Origin: Streptomyces hilarionis | GTDB lineage: Bacteria; Actinomycetota; Actinomycetes; Streptomycetales; Streptomycetaceae | NCBI RefSeq assembly: GCF_024539675.1 | Contig: NZ_JAHHIT010000003.1 | Location: forward strand, 16,884-66,570 | DNA: 49,687 nt | Reading direction: 5' to 3' | In this document: one piece after another, positions 35,632 through 45,637 of the stretch | How the letters are laid out: the number at the start of each line of letters is the position of its first letter | Position numbering within the stretch: position 1 is the first letter of the stretch | Notes under the pieces: model-generated | Database searches by the model: none | Seen by the model: only the letters and a program-made list of their open reading frames with translations | Told to the model about the DNA's origin: nothing | Position numbers and translations under genes: made by a program

Positions 35632-36267
35632 TCAGATGCCGAGCTGCTTGCCGCCGTGCAGCCGCTCGATCGCCTCCTTGTCACCCGCCAGCTCCACCTC
35701 GGCGACGCCCTGCCGGCCGTACAGGAGCAGCAGCAGCTCCGACGGCTCGCCCGTCGCCGTCACCACCGGGGTGCCCCGGTGGGCGACCGCCGTACGGCCG
35801 TCCGGGCGGCGCAGCACCAGCCCGGTGGGCGCGCTGCGGCCCATCAGCCGGGCGGTGCGCTCCAGCCGGGACCACAGGGCGTCCTGGAAGACGGGGTCGA
35901 GGGCGCGCGGCGTCCACTCCGGCCGTGCGCGGCGGACGTCCTCGGTGTGGACGTAGAACTCGATCGTGTTGGACGCCTCGTCCAGCGGCTTGAGCTGGAA
36001 CGGCGAGAAACGCGGCGGACCGGTGCGGATCAGCTGGAGCAGTTCCTCGTACGGCTTGGCGGCGAACTCCTCCATCGCCCGGTCCAGACGGGACGCGAGC
36101 TGCTTGATCAGCAGACCCCCGGCCGCGTCCGGGCGGCGCTCGCGCACCACCACGTGCGCCGCCAGGTCCCGGGTCAGCCAGCCCTCGCAGAGGGTCGGCG
36201 CCTGCGGGCCCGCCGTCTCCAAGAGGTCGGCGAGCAGAAGCCGTTCACGCTTGGCGAAAGTCGACAT
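35632..36267 (-). CDS. TIGR03085 family protein (mycothiol-dependent DinB-like fold)
   Basis: 211 aa. It matches the actinobacterial TIGR03085 family, related to the mycothiol-dependent maleylpyruvate isomerase/DinB metal-binding fold. The N-terminal helical bundle has [20 protein letters not shown], including one probable metal histidine, and a second histidine lies in [16 protein letters not shown]. The enzymatic function is unproven. ATG 36267 has no ribosome site; TAGGCT (36279-36274) lies six bases upstream. Convergent with the MFS gene and divergent from hisI. Confidence 0.88.
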   Translation of the reverse strand: MSTFAKRERLLLADLLETAGPQAPTLCEGWLTRDLAAHVVVRERRPDAAGGLLIKQLASRLDRAMEEFAAKPYEELLQLIRTGPPRFSPFQLKPLDEASNTIEFYVHTEDVRRARPEWTPRALDPVFQDALWSRLERTARLMGRSAPTGLVLRRPDGRTAVAHRGTPVVTATGEPSELLLLLYGRQGVAEVELAGDKEAIERLHGGKQLGI

Positions 36268-36394
36268 GCCGCCAGCCTACGGCGACGCCGCGGCCGCGCC
36301 CACCCGTCGGGATCGCGCCACCGCCGCCCGGACCGCCGCCCACCCACTGGACACCGCGCCGTCACTGTCCGTGGCGCGCGGCACAATGGCACCC

Positions 36395-36826
36395 ATGACC
36401 AGCACGCCCGAGCCCGCCCGTCCCACGAGCAGCCGTCTCGCCCCCGAGATCGCCGCGCGCCTCAAGCGCAGCGCCGACGGACTCGTCCCCGCCATCGCCC
36501 AGCAGTACGACACCGGAGAGGTGCTCATGCTCGGCTGGATGGACGACGAGGCGCTGCACCGCACCCTCACCACCGGCCGCTGCACCTACTGGTCCCGCAG
36601 CCGCCGCGAGTACTGGGTCAAGGGCGACACCTCCGGCCACGTCCAGCACGTCAGGTCGGTCGCCCTCGACTGCGACGCGGACACCGTGCTGGTCAAGGTC
36701 GACCAGGTCGGCGCCGCCTGCCACACCGGCGCCCGCACCTGCTTCGACGCCGACGTGCTCCTCACCCGGGGCGGGACCGACGCCGTCACGGCCGCCGATT
36801 CCGGCCTCCCGGCCCCGGGTCAGTAA
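36395..36826 (+). CDS. hisI: Phosphoribosyl-AMP cyclohydrolase
   Basis: Third step of histidine synthesis, opening the purine ring of PR-AMP. 143 aa, so only the HisI domain; the HisE pyrophosphatase must be encoded elsewhere. Zinc and magnesium site residues are visible in [25 protein letters not shown] and the earlier [21 protein letters not shown] 36395 follows a CACAAT hexamer (36382-36387) by seven bases without a ribosome site. trpE starts 11 bases after its stop, so the histidine and tryptophan genes are cotranscribed. Confidence 0.96.
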   Translation: MTSTPEPARPTSSRLAPEIAARLKRSADGLVPAIAQQYDTGEVLMLGWMDDEALHRTLTTGRCTYWSRSRREYWVKGDTSGHVQHVRSVALDCDADTVLVKVDQVGAACHTGARTCFDADVLLTRGGTDAVTAADSGLPAPGQ

Positions 36827-36837
36827 GGTCAGCCGCC

Positions 36838-38322
36838 ATGGACCTCGAGACGTTCCGCAAGCTGGCCTCCGACCGCCGCGTCATTCCGGTCACCCGCAAG
36901 CTCCTCGCCGACGGCGACACCCCGGTCGCGCTCTACCGCAAGCTCGCCGCCGAGCGCCCGGGCACCTTCCTCCTGGAGTCCGCGGAGAACGGCCGCACGG
37001 CGTTTCGATGGTCCCGCTACTCCTTCGTGGGCGTGCGCAGCGCCGCCACGCTCACCGTGCGCGAGGGCGCCACCCACTGGCTCGGCACCCCGCCGGTCGG
37101 CGTCCCCGTCGACGGCGACCCGCTCGCCGCGCTGCGCGCCACCATCGAGACCCTCCACACCCCGCACACGGACGGCATGCCGCCCTTCACCGGCGGCATG
37201 GTCGGCTACCTCGGCTACGACATCGTGCGCCGCCTGGAGAAGGTCGGCCCCGGCGAGCGGGACGACCTGCAACTCCCCGAACTCACCATGCTCCTGACCA
37301 GCGACCTCGCCGTCATGGACCACTGGGAGGGCTCCGTCCTGCTGATCGCCAACGCGATCAACCACAACGACCTCGACACCGGCGTCGACGAGGCCTACGC
37401 GGACGCCGTGGCCCGTCTCGACGCCATGGAGGCCGACCTCTCGCGCCCGGTCGCCCAGCCCCCGGCCGTGCTGCCGCCCTCCGAACTGCCCGACTACACC
37501 GCCCTGTGGGGCGGCCCCGACTTCCGCGCGGCCGTCGAGGACATCAAGGAGCGCATCCGCGCGGGCGAGGCCTTCCAGGTCGTCCCCTCCCAGCGCTTCG
37601 AGACGCCGTGCACGGCGAGCGCGCTCGACGTCTACCGCGTCCTGCGGGCGACGAACCCCTCGCCGTACATGTACCTGTTCCGCTTCGACGGCTTCGACGT
37701 CGTGGGCTCCTCCCCGGAGGCCCTGGTCAAGGTCGAGGACGGCCGCGCCATGGTCCACCCCATCGCCGGCACCCGGCACCGCGGGGCCACCCCGCAGGAG
37801 GACCAGGCCCTCGCCGACGAGCTCCTCGCCGACCCCAAGGAGCGCGCCGAGCACCTCATGCTCGTCGACCTGGGCCGCAACGACCTGGGCCGGGTCTGCG
37901 AGCCGGGCTCGGTCGAGGTCGTCGACTTCATGTCCGTCGAGCGCTACTCGCACGTGATGCACATCGTCTCCACCGTCACCGGCAAGGTCGCGCCCGGCCG
38001 CACCGCCTTCGACGTCCTCACCGCCTGCTTCCCCGCCGGCACCCTCTCCGGCGCGCCCAAGCCGCGCGCCCTGCAGATCATCGACGAACTGGAGCCCTCC
38101 CGGCGCGGACTGTACGGCGGCTGCGTCGGCTACCTGGACTTCGCGGGCGACTCCGACACCGCCATCGCCATCCGCACCGCCCTGCTGCGCGACGGCACCG
38201 CCTACGTCCAGGCCGGTGCGGGCATCGTCGCCGACTCCGACCCGGTCGCCGAGGACCAGGAGTGCCGCAACAAGGCGGCGGCCGTCCTGCGCGCCGTCCA
38301 CACCGCCAACCGGCTCGGCTGA
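36838..38322 (+). CDS. trpE: Anthranilate synthase component I
   Basis: Converts chorismate to anthranilate with ammonia from a separate TrpG, which is not in this window. 494 aa, normal length, not fused to TrpG. The N-terminal tryptophan-binding domain includes [19 protein letters not shown]; the catalytic C-terminal half shows [34 protein letters not shown] and [18 protein letters not shown]. No trp leader peptide or attenuator precedes it: hisI ends 11 bases upstream, so feedback inhibition is the only visible control. Confidence 0.97.
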   Translation: MDLETFRKLASDRRVIPVTRKLLADGDTPVALYRKLAAERPGTFLLESAENGRTAFRWSRYSFVGVRSAATLTVREGATHWLGTPPVGVPVDGDPLAALRATIETLHTPHTDGMPPFTGGMVGYLGYDIVRRLEKVGPGERDDLQLPELTMLLTSDLAVMDHWEGSVLLIANAINHNDLDTGVDEAYADAVARLDAMEADLSRPVAQPPAVLPPSELPDYTALWGGPDFRAAVEDIKERIRAGEAFQVVPSQRFETPCTASALDVYRVLRATNPSPYMYLFRFDGFDVVGSSPEALVKVEDGRAMVHPIAGTRHRGATPQEDQALADELLADPKERAEHLMLVDLGRNDLGRVCEPGSVEVVDFMSVERYSHVMHIVSTVTGKVAPGRTAFDVLTACFPAGTLSGAPKPRALQIIDELEPSRRGLYGGCVGYLDFAGDSDTAIAIRTALLRDGTAYVQAGAGIVADSDPVAEDQECRNKAAAVLRAVHTANRLG

Positions 38323-38368
38323 CAGGGCCCTTCGCGCCGCGTCCGGCGCAGATAGGACGCGTCTCACG

Positions 38369-38400
38369 TGAACCCCGGGTGCCGGTTCGCCCGGGGTTCA
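38369..38400 (+). terminator. Hairpin after trpE
   Basis: TGAACCCCGGG (38369-38379) and its exact complement (38390-38400), 11 bp, close a 10-base loop, 46 bases after the trpE stop. It may terminate the hisI-trpE transcript, or attenuate it before the next gene, whose start lies 17 bases further. Confidence 0.8.
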
Positions 38401-38416
38401 GGCGATAGTGGAGCAC

Positions 38417-39058
38417 GTGACTGCTGCTGTTCCTTCTCCACGTCCCGAAACCGCCGCCGCCCGGTCGAGCCGCCGAAGCCTCGCCGTCGCCCTGCTGAGC
38501 GGCGCGCTGGGCTCGGCCCTGACCCTGCTGGCCACCCGCCAGCGCTGGTCCGAGGGCACCGCGACGGTCGCCGGCGCCCCCTTCTCCCTGACCGCCCGCG
38601 GCAGTGACGTCACGGGCGTGCCCGCGGCGCTCGCCATAGTGGGCCTGGCCGCGCTCGTCGCCGTCTTCGCGGTGCGCAGGGCCGGCCGCCTCGCCGTCTC
38701 CGCCGTGCTCGCGCTCGCCGGAGCCGGGATCATGGCCGCGGCCCTGCTCGGCGCCGGCGACAGCTCCGCGCTCGACGAGCAGGCCGCCAAGGCCACCGGC
38801 GACACCTCCGCCGTCGTCGCCTCGTTCGGCCACACCGCCTGGCCCTACGCCGCGGCCGCGGGCGGCGCCCTGATCCTCCTCGCCGGTCTGCTGGCCCTGC
38901 GCTACGGCCGCCGGTGGCCCGCCATGTCCGGCCGCTACGAGCGCGACGGCGCCCCCCGCGCGCGGCGCACGGCCCGGCCCGCCGACCCCGAGCGGCCCGA
39001 GGAGATGTGGAAGGCCCTGGACCGGGGCGAGGACCCGACCGGGATGGACCCGGCCTGA
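38417..39058 (+). CDS. Trp-region conserved membrane protein (TIGR02234 family)
   Basis: 213 aa. It fits TIGR02234, an actinobacterial family defined by its place in trp gene regions. Four hydrophobic segments are visible (SLAVALLSGALGSALTLLA, ALAIVGLAALVAVFAV, LAVSAVLALAGAGIMAAALL, YAAAAGGALILLAGLLAL) and a cytoplasmic C-terminus ends EEMWKALDRGEDPTGMDPA. Function unknown. GTG 38417 is preferred: GATAGT (38404-38409) lies seven bases before it; GTG 38408 is in frame but overlaps that hexamer. Confidence 0.88.
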   Translation: MTAAVPSPRPETAAARSSRRSLAVALLSGALGSALTLLATRQRWSEGTATVAGAPFSLTARGSDVTGVPAALAIVGLAALVAVFAVRRAGRLAVSAVLALAGAGIMAAALLGAGDSSALDEQAAKATGDTSAVVASFGHTAWPYAAAAGGALILLAGLLALRYGRRWPAMSGRYERDGAPRARRTARPADPERPEEMWKALDRGEDPTGMDPA

Positions 39059-39203
39059 CCTGGTCGCGCCCGCCGCTCCCCGGTGTGGTGAATCAGACTC
39101 GACGGGACCCCGACCCCCGGGTCCGGCGCGCCCGCGCGTACGGGACAATGGACGGCGAGCGTCCGGCTCGGACGGACACAGAGACAGCAATGAGGAGCAA
39201 GTC

Positions 39204-39455
39204 ATGGCGGGCAGCAGCCACGGACACACCCCGGCCGCCTGGACCGGCGTCACCATCGCCTTCATCGGTTTCGCGGTCGCGGGCCTGTTCATGGTGATGG
39301 CCGAGCCGCTCGGTTTCTGGGCCGGCATGGTGATCGTGGCCCTCGGCGGCGTCGTCGGCGCGGGCATGCGCGCCGCGGGTCTGGGCCAGCCGAAGGAGTC
39401 GCACCCCGTGCACCAGGTCTCGGCGACCGCCAAGCCGGCCGGCGCCGAGGGCTGA
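39204..39455 (+). CDS. Small HGxxPAAW-motif membrane protein
   Basis: 83 aa with two membrane helices. The N-terminus has HGHTPAAWTG, the HGxxPAAW motif that defines a small actinobacterial family found in trp gene regions. Helices are at ~17-35 (IAFIGFAVAGLFMVMAEPLG) and ~38-55 (GMVIVALGGVVGAGMR). ATG 39204 follows GAGGAG. The upstream gap holds a -10-like GACAAT (39144-39149). Function unknown; genomic association suggests a tie to tryptophan or to membrane stress. Confidence 0.85.
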   Translation: MAGSSHGHTPAAWTGVTIAFIGFAVAGLFMVMAEPLGFWAGMVIVALGGVVGAGMRAAGLGQPKESHPVHQVSATAKPAGAEG

Positions 39456-39470
39456 GACCCGCAGCACCTC

Positions 39471-39507
39471 GTGAGGGGCGGCCGGTGCGCGACCGGCCGC
39501 CCCTCAC
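39471..39507 (+). terminator. Strong hairpin after the HGxxPAAW gene
   Basis: A perfect 16-bp stem, GTGAGGGGCGGCCGGT and its complement, around a GCGCG loop, 15 bases after the stop. It should end transcription before the DUF2752 gene, which has its own -10-like hexamer at 39531. Confidence 0.9.
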
Positions 39508-39543
39508 GCGCGCGCGGCGCGCCGCCGGGGCAGAATGCGAGGC

Positions 39544-39969
39544 GTGAACGCCGACACCCGGCGGGTGACGCCGACCGCCGCGGGCAGGCTGGCCGTGCCC
39601 GCCTCGATCCTCGCGGCCGTCGTCGCGGCCTTCGCGTACGTGGGAGTCGTCGACCCCAACGAGCCCGGCCACTACCCCGTCTGTCCGCTGCTGCGCGTCA
39701 CCGGCCTGTACTGCCCCGGCTGCGGCGGTCTGCGCAGCGCGCACGCCTTCGTGCACGGGGACCTCGCCACCGCCCTGCACGACAACGCGATGGCCGTCGT
39801 CGCCTATCTGGGCTTCGCGGTGGTGTGGACCCTCTGGGCGGTCCGCGCGGCACGCGGACGCCCCCTGCGCGTGGAGCTCACCCCGGCGCGGCTGTGGACC
39901 CTGGGCGCCGTCCTGCTGGCCTTCACGGTCGTCCGCAACCTGCCCTTCGGCGGCCTGCTGCATCCGTGA
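39544..39969 (+). CDS. DUF2752 membrane protein
   Basis: 141 aa with three membrane helices. The defining DUF2752 motif [15 protein letters not shown], with two cysteines in CPxCG spacing, lies between the first and second helices. A CPVC-like cysteine ([14 protein letters not shown]) precedes it. The motif may hold a metal or a disulfide. GTG 39544 is preferred to ATG 39535 because CAGAAT (39531-39536) would then be a -10 element seven bases upstream. Function unknown. Confidence 0.88.
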   Translation: MNADTRRVTPTAAGRLAVPASILAAVVAAFAYVGVVDPNEPGHYPVCPLLRVTGLYCPGCGGLRSAHAFVHGDLATALHDNAMAVVAYLGFAVVWTLWAVRAARGRPLRVELTPARLWTLGAVLLAFTVVRNLPFGGLLHP

Positions 39970-40165
39970 CCGGCTCGCGGACGTCCTGGTGGAGGGGCCC
40001 GTCCGCCCGCGTCGTGCGAAGCTGGTGCGAGGGCGCGCGCGGGCCCTCGCCGACCGGATGCGAGGCCTTCGCCCTCGGCCGGATACCATCGCAGTGACCA
40101 CCTTTTTCTCCATGGGTCGCTGGAAGTTTCCACCGTCTCTCAGGCATCGGAAGGGGGCCGCTCGC

Positions 40166-40975
40166 GTGAGTGTGCTCGACGAGATCATCGACGGAGTCCG
40201 TGCCGACCTCGCGGAGCGGCAGGCGCGCGTCAGCCTCGACGAGCTCAAGGAGCGCGCGGCGAAGGCCCCCGCCGCCAAGGACGGAGCGGCCGCGCTGCGG
40301 GGCGACGGCGTCAAGGTGATCTGCGAGGTCAAGCGTTCCAGCCCCTCCAAGGGCGCGCTGGCCGCGATCGCCGACCCGGCCGGGCTGGCCGCCGACTACG
40401 AGGCGGGCGGCGCCGCCGTCATCTCCGTCCTCACCGAACAGCGCCGCTTCGGCGGCTCGCTCGCCGACCTCGAAGCGGTCCGCGCGCGGGTCGACATCCC
40501 CGTCCTGCGCAAGGACTTCATCGTCACGTCCTACCAGCTGTGGGAGGCCCGCGCCTACGGCGCCGACCTCGCGCTGCTGATCGTCGCCGCCCTGGAGCAG
40601 TCGGCCCTGGAGTCGCTGATCGAGCGTGCCGTCTCCATCGGCCTCACCCCGCTCGTCGAGGTCCACGACGAGGACGAGGTGGACCGCGCGGTCGACGCGG
40701 GCGCCAAGGTGATCGGCGTCAACGCCCGCAACCTGAAGACCCTGGAGGTCGACCGGGGCACCTTCGAGCGGGTGGCCCCCGAGATCCCGGCGCACATCGT
40801 CAAGATCGCCGAGTCCGGGGTGCGCGGCCCGCACGACCTCATCGCGTACGCCAACGCCGGCGCCGACGCGGTCCTGGTCGGCGAGTCCCTGGTGACCGGG
40901 CGCGACCCGAGGACCGCGGTCGCCGACCTGGTCGCGGCGGGCGAACACCCTGCCTTGCGCCACGGCCGCGGCTGA
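40166..40975 (+). CDS. trpC: Indole-3-glycerol-phosphate synthase
   Basis: Ring closure of CdRP to indole-3-glycerol phosphate. 269 aa beta/alpha barrel, monofunctional; no PRA isomerase domain is fused, consistent with PriA doing that step. Catalytic motifs: [51 protein letters not shown] and [16 protein letters not shown] 40166 follows GGAAGGGGG. An in-frame ATG at 40112 would add 18 residues including one tryptophan. TACCAT at 40084-40089 is a possible -10 for the trpC-M-B-A unit. Confidence 0.97.
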   Translation: MSVLDEIIDGVRADLAERQARVSLDELKERAAKAPAAKDGAAALRGDGVKVICEVKRSSPSKGALAAIADPAGLAADYEAGGAAVISVLTEQRRFGGSLADLEAVRARVDIPVLRKDFIVTSYQLWEARAYGADLALLIVAALEQSALESLIERAVSIGLTPLVEVHDEDEVDRAVDAGAKVIGVNARNLKTLEVDRGTFERVAPEIPAHIVKIAESGVRGPHDLIAYANAGADAVLVGESLVTGRDPRTAVADLVAAGEHPALRHGRG

Positions 40976-40996
40976 ACCTTCGCTAGGCTTGCGCCG

Positions 40997-41170
40997 ATGA
41001 CTCCCACGCCCTCCCGGACGCTCACGGACCGGTACGCCCGCCTCGCGCGCGGCTGCCGCCCCCGTGGCTGCCGCGCGCCCGCCCGCAGGGTGCACGGCCG
41101 CAGGGTGCGCTACGTCATCGGCGACGAGCCCGGCCAGGTGAACGGCATGCGATGGCAGCCGCGCCGCTAG
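40997..41170 (+). CDS. trpM: TrpM small modulator protein
   Basis: 57 aa gene between trpC and trpB. The product is very basic (12 or more arginines: DRYARLARGCRPRGCR, RRVHGRRVRYVIGDEPGQ) with its single tryptophan near the end, MRWQPRR. It corresponds in place and size to trpM (formerly trpX) of S. coelicolor, reported to affect tryptophan synthesis and differentiation. ATG 40997 has no good ribosome site; TAGGCT (40984-40989) lies seven bases upstream, so a separate leaderless transcript is possible. It is too short for many gene finders. Confidence 0.85.
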   Translation: MTPTPSRTLTDRYARLARGCRPRGCRAPARRVHGRRVRYVIGDEPGQVNGMRWQPRR

Positions 41171-41232
41171 GGGCGCGGGGAACTGTTCGACAAGCCGGCG
41201 ACGGCCATCAGCCGTCCGACCACCCCCGCCCC
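41169..41232. repeat. Dispersed intergenic repeat, GGGGCGCGGGGAACTG type
   Basis: The 64-base stretch between trpM and trpB starts AGGGGCGCGGGGAACTG and ends CCCCCGCCCC. The two ends pair with one bulge, and an inner stem GACGGC (41200-41205) / GCCGTC (41211-41216) lies inside. I recognise this as a hairpin-forming repeat found many times in Streptomyces intergenic DNA, of unknown function. Only this copy is clear in the window. Confidence 0.65.
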
Positions 41233-41283
41233 ACGGCGCTGTTCCGTGTCCGCACACGAACCGTCTCACCGTGAGGTTTCCGC

Positions 41284-42563
<1,280 letters not shown>

Positions 42564-42567
<4 letters not shown>

Positions 42568-43382
42568 GCGGGAACATCCAGCTGCTGTCGGACACCCTCG
42601 CCGAGGCGAAGGCCGAGGACCGCGCCGCGCTCATCGCCTACCTCCCGGCCGGGTTCCCGACGGTGGACGGCGGCATCGCGGCGATCGAGGCCGTCCTGGA
42701 CGGCGGCGCCGACGTGGTCGAGGTCGGCCTGCCGCACAGCGACCCGGTCCTCGACGGTCCGGTCATCCAGACCGCCGACGACATCGCCCTGCGCGGCGGG
42801 GTGCGCATCGCGGACGTCATGCGCACGGTCCGCGAGGCGTTCGAGGCCACCGGCAAGCCCATCCTCGTCATGACGTACTGGAACCCCATCGACCGCTACG
42901 GCGTCGAGCGGTTCACCGCGGAGCTGGCCGAGGCGGGCGGCGCGGGCTGCATCCTGCCCGACCTGCCGGTGCAGGAGTCCGCGCTGTGGAGGGAGCACGC
43001 CGACAAGCACGCTCTCGCCACGATCTTCGTCGTCGCGCCGAGCAGCCGCGACGCACGCCTGGCGCAGATCACCGAGACGGGCAGCGGCTTCGTCTACGCG
43101 GCCTCGCTGATGGGCGTCACCGGCACCCGTGAGTCGGTGGGCGCGCAGGCCCACGACCTGGTGGAGCGGACCCGGGCCACCGGCTCCGGCCTGCCGGTCT
43201 GCGTCGGCCTCGGCGTCTCCGACGCCCGGCAGGCCGCCGAGGTGGCCGGCTTCGCCGACGGCGTGATCGTCGGCTCGGCCTTCGTCAAGCGGATGCTGGA
43301 CGCGCCGGACGACGCGGCCGGCGTCGAGGCGGTCCGCGCGCTCGCGGGCGAGCTGGCGAAGGGCGTGCGCCGCCAGGCGTGA
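42564..43382 (+). CDS. trpA: Tryptophan synthase alpha chain
   Basis: Cleaves indole-3-glycerol phosphate to indole, which is tunnelled to TrpB. 272 aa beta/alpha barrel. The catalytic glutamate is E53 in [12 protein letters not shown] and the conserved aspartate is in AGFPTVDGG. The phosphate-binding loop [13 protein letters not shown] is present. GTG 42564 overlaps the trpB stop (GTGA). Confidence 0.98.
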
Positions 43383-43418
43383 CCCGGGGTTCGGTCACCC
43401 GAACGGGTGGACCTGGGA

Positions 43419-43445
43419 CCGGGGAGGCGCATTGCGCCTCCCCGG
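43419..43445 (+). terminator. trp operon terminator
   Basis: CCGGGGAGGCGC (43419-43430) and GCGCCTCCCCGG (43434-43445) form a perfect 12-bp stem with loop ATT, followed by TTCGTTCT. It lies 37 bases after the trpA stop and 14 before the next start. Confidence 0.88.
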
Positions 43446-43459
43446 TTCGTTCTGGGGGT

Positions 43460-44236
43460 GTGAGCGAGAAGAATCGTGACGGAAAGCGCAACGCCCGCGA
43501 ACGGCTGGCCGCGGACCGCGAGAAGCAGAAGGCCGCGGAGCGGCGCCGGCGCACACTGATCGTCGGCGCGAGCGTGGTCTGCGTGCTCGGCCTGGCCGCC
43601 GTGATCGGCGTCGTCGCCGCGAACTCCGGCAAGGACGACGGCGCGAAGAAGGCGGGCCCGGTCGTGGCCCCCTCCGGCGCCCAGGGACAGGACGCGCTGG
43701 CGATCCCGGTCGGCAAGGAGGGCGCCAAGTCCACGCTCACGGTGTGGGAGGACTTCCGCTGCCCCGCCTGCAAGGGGTTCGAGACGGCGTACCGGCCCAC
43801 GGTCCACGAGCTGGCGAACTCCGGGAAGCTCAAGGTCGAGTACCACCTGGCCACCCTCATCGACGGGAACATGGGCGGCAGCGGCTCCCGCCGGGCGGCC
43901 AACGCGGCGGCCTGCGCCCAGGACGCGGGCAAGTTCTCCGCCTACCACGACGTGCTGTACGAGAACCAGCCCGAGGAGACGAAGGACGCCTACGCCGACA
44001 ACGGGCGGCTGATCGAACTCGCGGGCAAGGTCGACGGGCTCGACACGCCCGCCTTCCGCAGCTGCGTCGAGAACGGCACGCACGACAGCTGGGTCGTGAA
44101 GTCCGACCAGGCCTTCCAGAACGGCCACTTCGGCGGCACCCCGACCGTGCTGTTCAACGGCAAGAACATCTACCAGGACCAGTCGATGACGCCGGCGAAG
44201 CTGAAGCGGATGGTGGAGGAGGCCGACCAGGGGTGA
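43460..44236 (+). CDS. Membrane-anchored DsbA-like thioredoxin-fold protein (CPAC)
   Basis: 258 aa, a paralogue in layout of the protein at 12416-13228: basic N-terminus (residues 1-31), one membrane helix (~32-55) and an extracytoplasmic DsbA-type domain with C101-P-A-C104. A GGTPTVLFNGK cis-proline loop closes the site. Additional cysteines (AACAQDAG, FRSCVENG) could form a structural disulfide. GTG 43460 lies within GGGGGTGTGAG, so the ribosome site is close to the start. It stands between the trp terminator and lgt. Probable oxidoreductase or isomerase for exported proteins. Confidence 0.9.
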   Translation: MSEKNRDGKRNARERLAADREKQKAAERRRRTLIVGASVVCVLGLAAVIGVVAANSGKDDGAKKAGPVVAPSGAQGQDALAIPVGKEGAKSTLTVWEDFRCPACKGFETAYRPTVHELANSGKLKVEYHLATLIDGNMGGSGSRRAANAAACAQDAGKFSAYHDVLYENQPEETKDAYADNGRLIELAGKVDGLDTPAFRSCVENGTHDSWVVKSDQAFQNGHFGGTPTVLFNGKNIYQDQSMTPAKLKRMVEEADQG

Positions 44237-44332
44237 GCGCCGGGGTAAGGCCTCTTCACACCCGCCCGTTATGGAGCCGTAGCCGGGCTGCCCGCCGTCG
44301 GCCCGGCCCGGCACGGTAGCGTCGACCCTGCC

Positions 44333-45568
44333 ATGGAACTTGCCTACATTCCCAGCCCGTCGCACGGGGTGCTGTACCTCGGCCCCGTACCGCTGCGCGG
44401 CTACGCGTTCTGCATCATCATCGGCGTCTTCGTCGCGGTCTGGCTCGGCAACCGGCGCTGGGTCGCCCGGGGCGGGCGGGCCGGGACGGTGGCCGACATC
44501 GCCGTCTGGGCGGTGCCCTTCGGCCTGGTCGGCGGCCGGCTCTACCACGTGATCACGGACTACGAGCTGTACTTCAGCGAGGGCCGCGACTGGGTGGACG
44601 CCTTCAAGGTCTGGGAGGGCGGCCTCGGCATCTGGGGTGCGATCGCGCTCGGTGCGGTGGGAGCCTGGATCGGCTGCCGTCGCCGGGGCATCCCGCTGCC
44701 CGCGTACGCCGACGCCATCGCGCCCGGGATCGCCCTCGCGCAGGCCATCGGCCGCTGGGGCAACTGGTTCAACCAGGAGCTGTACGGCAAGGAGACCGAC
44801 CTGCCGTGGGCCCTGCACATCACGTCCTCCGCGGACGGCCGGGTGCCGGGCTACTACCACCCGACGTTCCTGTACGAGTCGCTGTGGTGCATCGGCGTCG
44901 CCCTCCTCGTGATCTGGGCCGACCGCCGCTTCAAGCTGGGCCACGGCCGGGCGTTCGCCCTGTACGTCGCGGCGTACTGCGTGGGCCGCGCGTGGATCGA
45001 GTACATGCGGGTCGACGACGCCCACCACATCCTGGGCCTGCGGCTCAACGACTGGACCGCGCTGATCGTCTTCCTGCTCGCGGTGACGTACATCGTCGTC
45101 TCGGCGAAGAAGCGCCCCGGGCGCGAGGCCGTCGTCGAGCCGGGCGCGGACGCCCCCGGCGACACGGCGGCGGACGACGCCGGGACCGACGGCGAGGGCA
45201 CGCCGAAGGACGCCGCCGGGGCGAAGAAGGGCGCGCAGAGCGCGAGCGCGGCGACGGACGCCGAGAAGGAGCAGGAGCAGGCGAAGAGCGGCTCCGAGGA
45301 CGATTCCGCCGCGGCTGCTTCCGCCAAGCCCTCGGAGACGAAGACCTCGGAGACGAAGACCTCGGCCACGAAGGGCACGGCCACGAAGGCCGGCGCGACG
45401 TCCAAGGTCGAGGCCAAGGCCGACGCAAAGGCCGACGCAGAGGCCGGGACCGATGCCAAGGCCACGGCCACGGACGAGACCGACGTCCGGGCGGACGCGG
45501 CGGGTGAGGCCGGGGCCGCCGGCGGGGTGAAGAAGGACGAAGCGGAGTCGGCCGGCAAGAAGGCCTGA
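44333..45568 (+). CDS. lgt: Prolipoprotein diacylglyceryl transferase with low-complexity tail
   Basis: Adds diacylglycerol to the lipobox cysteine of lipoproteins, the step before LspA. 411 aa. Residues 1-265 are the enzyme: seven membrane helices, GLVGGRLYHVI, VWEGGLGIWGA and the signature GRWGNWFNQELYG. The remaining ~145 residues are a hydrophilic A/K/E/T-rich tail with SETKT repeats and alternating AKADAKADAEAG. Such tails vary between actinobacteria. ATG 44333 lacks a strong ribosome site; TAGCGT (44317-44322) is a possible -10. Confidence 0.96.
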   Translation: MELAYIPSPSHGVLYLGPVPLRGYAFCIIIGVFVAVWLGNRRWVARGGRAGTVADIAVWAVPFGLVGGRLYHVITDYELYFSEGRDWVDAFKVWEGGLGIWGAIALGAVGAWIGCRRRGIPLPAYADAIAPGIALAQAIGRWGNWFNQELYGKETDLPWALHITSSADGRVPGYYHPTFLYESLWCIGVALLVIWADRRFKLGHGRAFALYVAAYCVGRAWIEYMRVDDAHHILGLRLNDWTALIVFLLAVTYIVVSAKKRPGREAVVEPGADAPGDTAADDAGTDGEGTPKDAAGAKKGAQSASAATDAEKEQEQAKSGSEDDSAAAASAKPSETKTSETKTSATKGTATKAGATSKVEAKADAKADAEAGTDAKATATDETDVRADAAGEAGAAGGVKKDEAESAGKKA

Positions 45569-45586
45569 CGGCCGACGGCACGACGA

Positions 45587-45620
45587 CGAGGGGCGCCCGG
45601 GCACTGCCGGGCGCCCCTCG
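45587..45620. terminator. Bidirectional terminator between lgt and the CitE-like gene
   Basis: A perfect 14-bp stem, CGAGGGGCGCCCGG (45587-45600) and its complement (45607-45620), around GCACTG. It lies between convergent genes, 18 bases from each stop. Confidence 0.9.
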
Positions 45621-45637
45621 GTCGTGTGCGGGCGGGG

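Noticed and set aside
33609..36394. arsR-MFS-TIGR03085 block as a recently acquired island
   Set aside because: GC content, codon use and start patterns match the surroundings, there are no repeats or mobility genes, and I recall S. coelicolor also having genes between hisF and hisI.
40101..40165. Possible trp leader peptide (ATG GGT CGC TGG) before trpC
   Set aside because: It has a single tryptophan codon, is in frame with trpC without a stop, and no competing hairpins were seen; it is more likely an alternative upstream start or untranslated leader.
43960..45600. Lgt tail as a frameshifted or fused second gene
   Set aside because: The tail stays in frame to a normal stop with high third-position GC, and such tails are known in actinobacterial Lgt.
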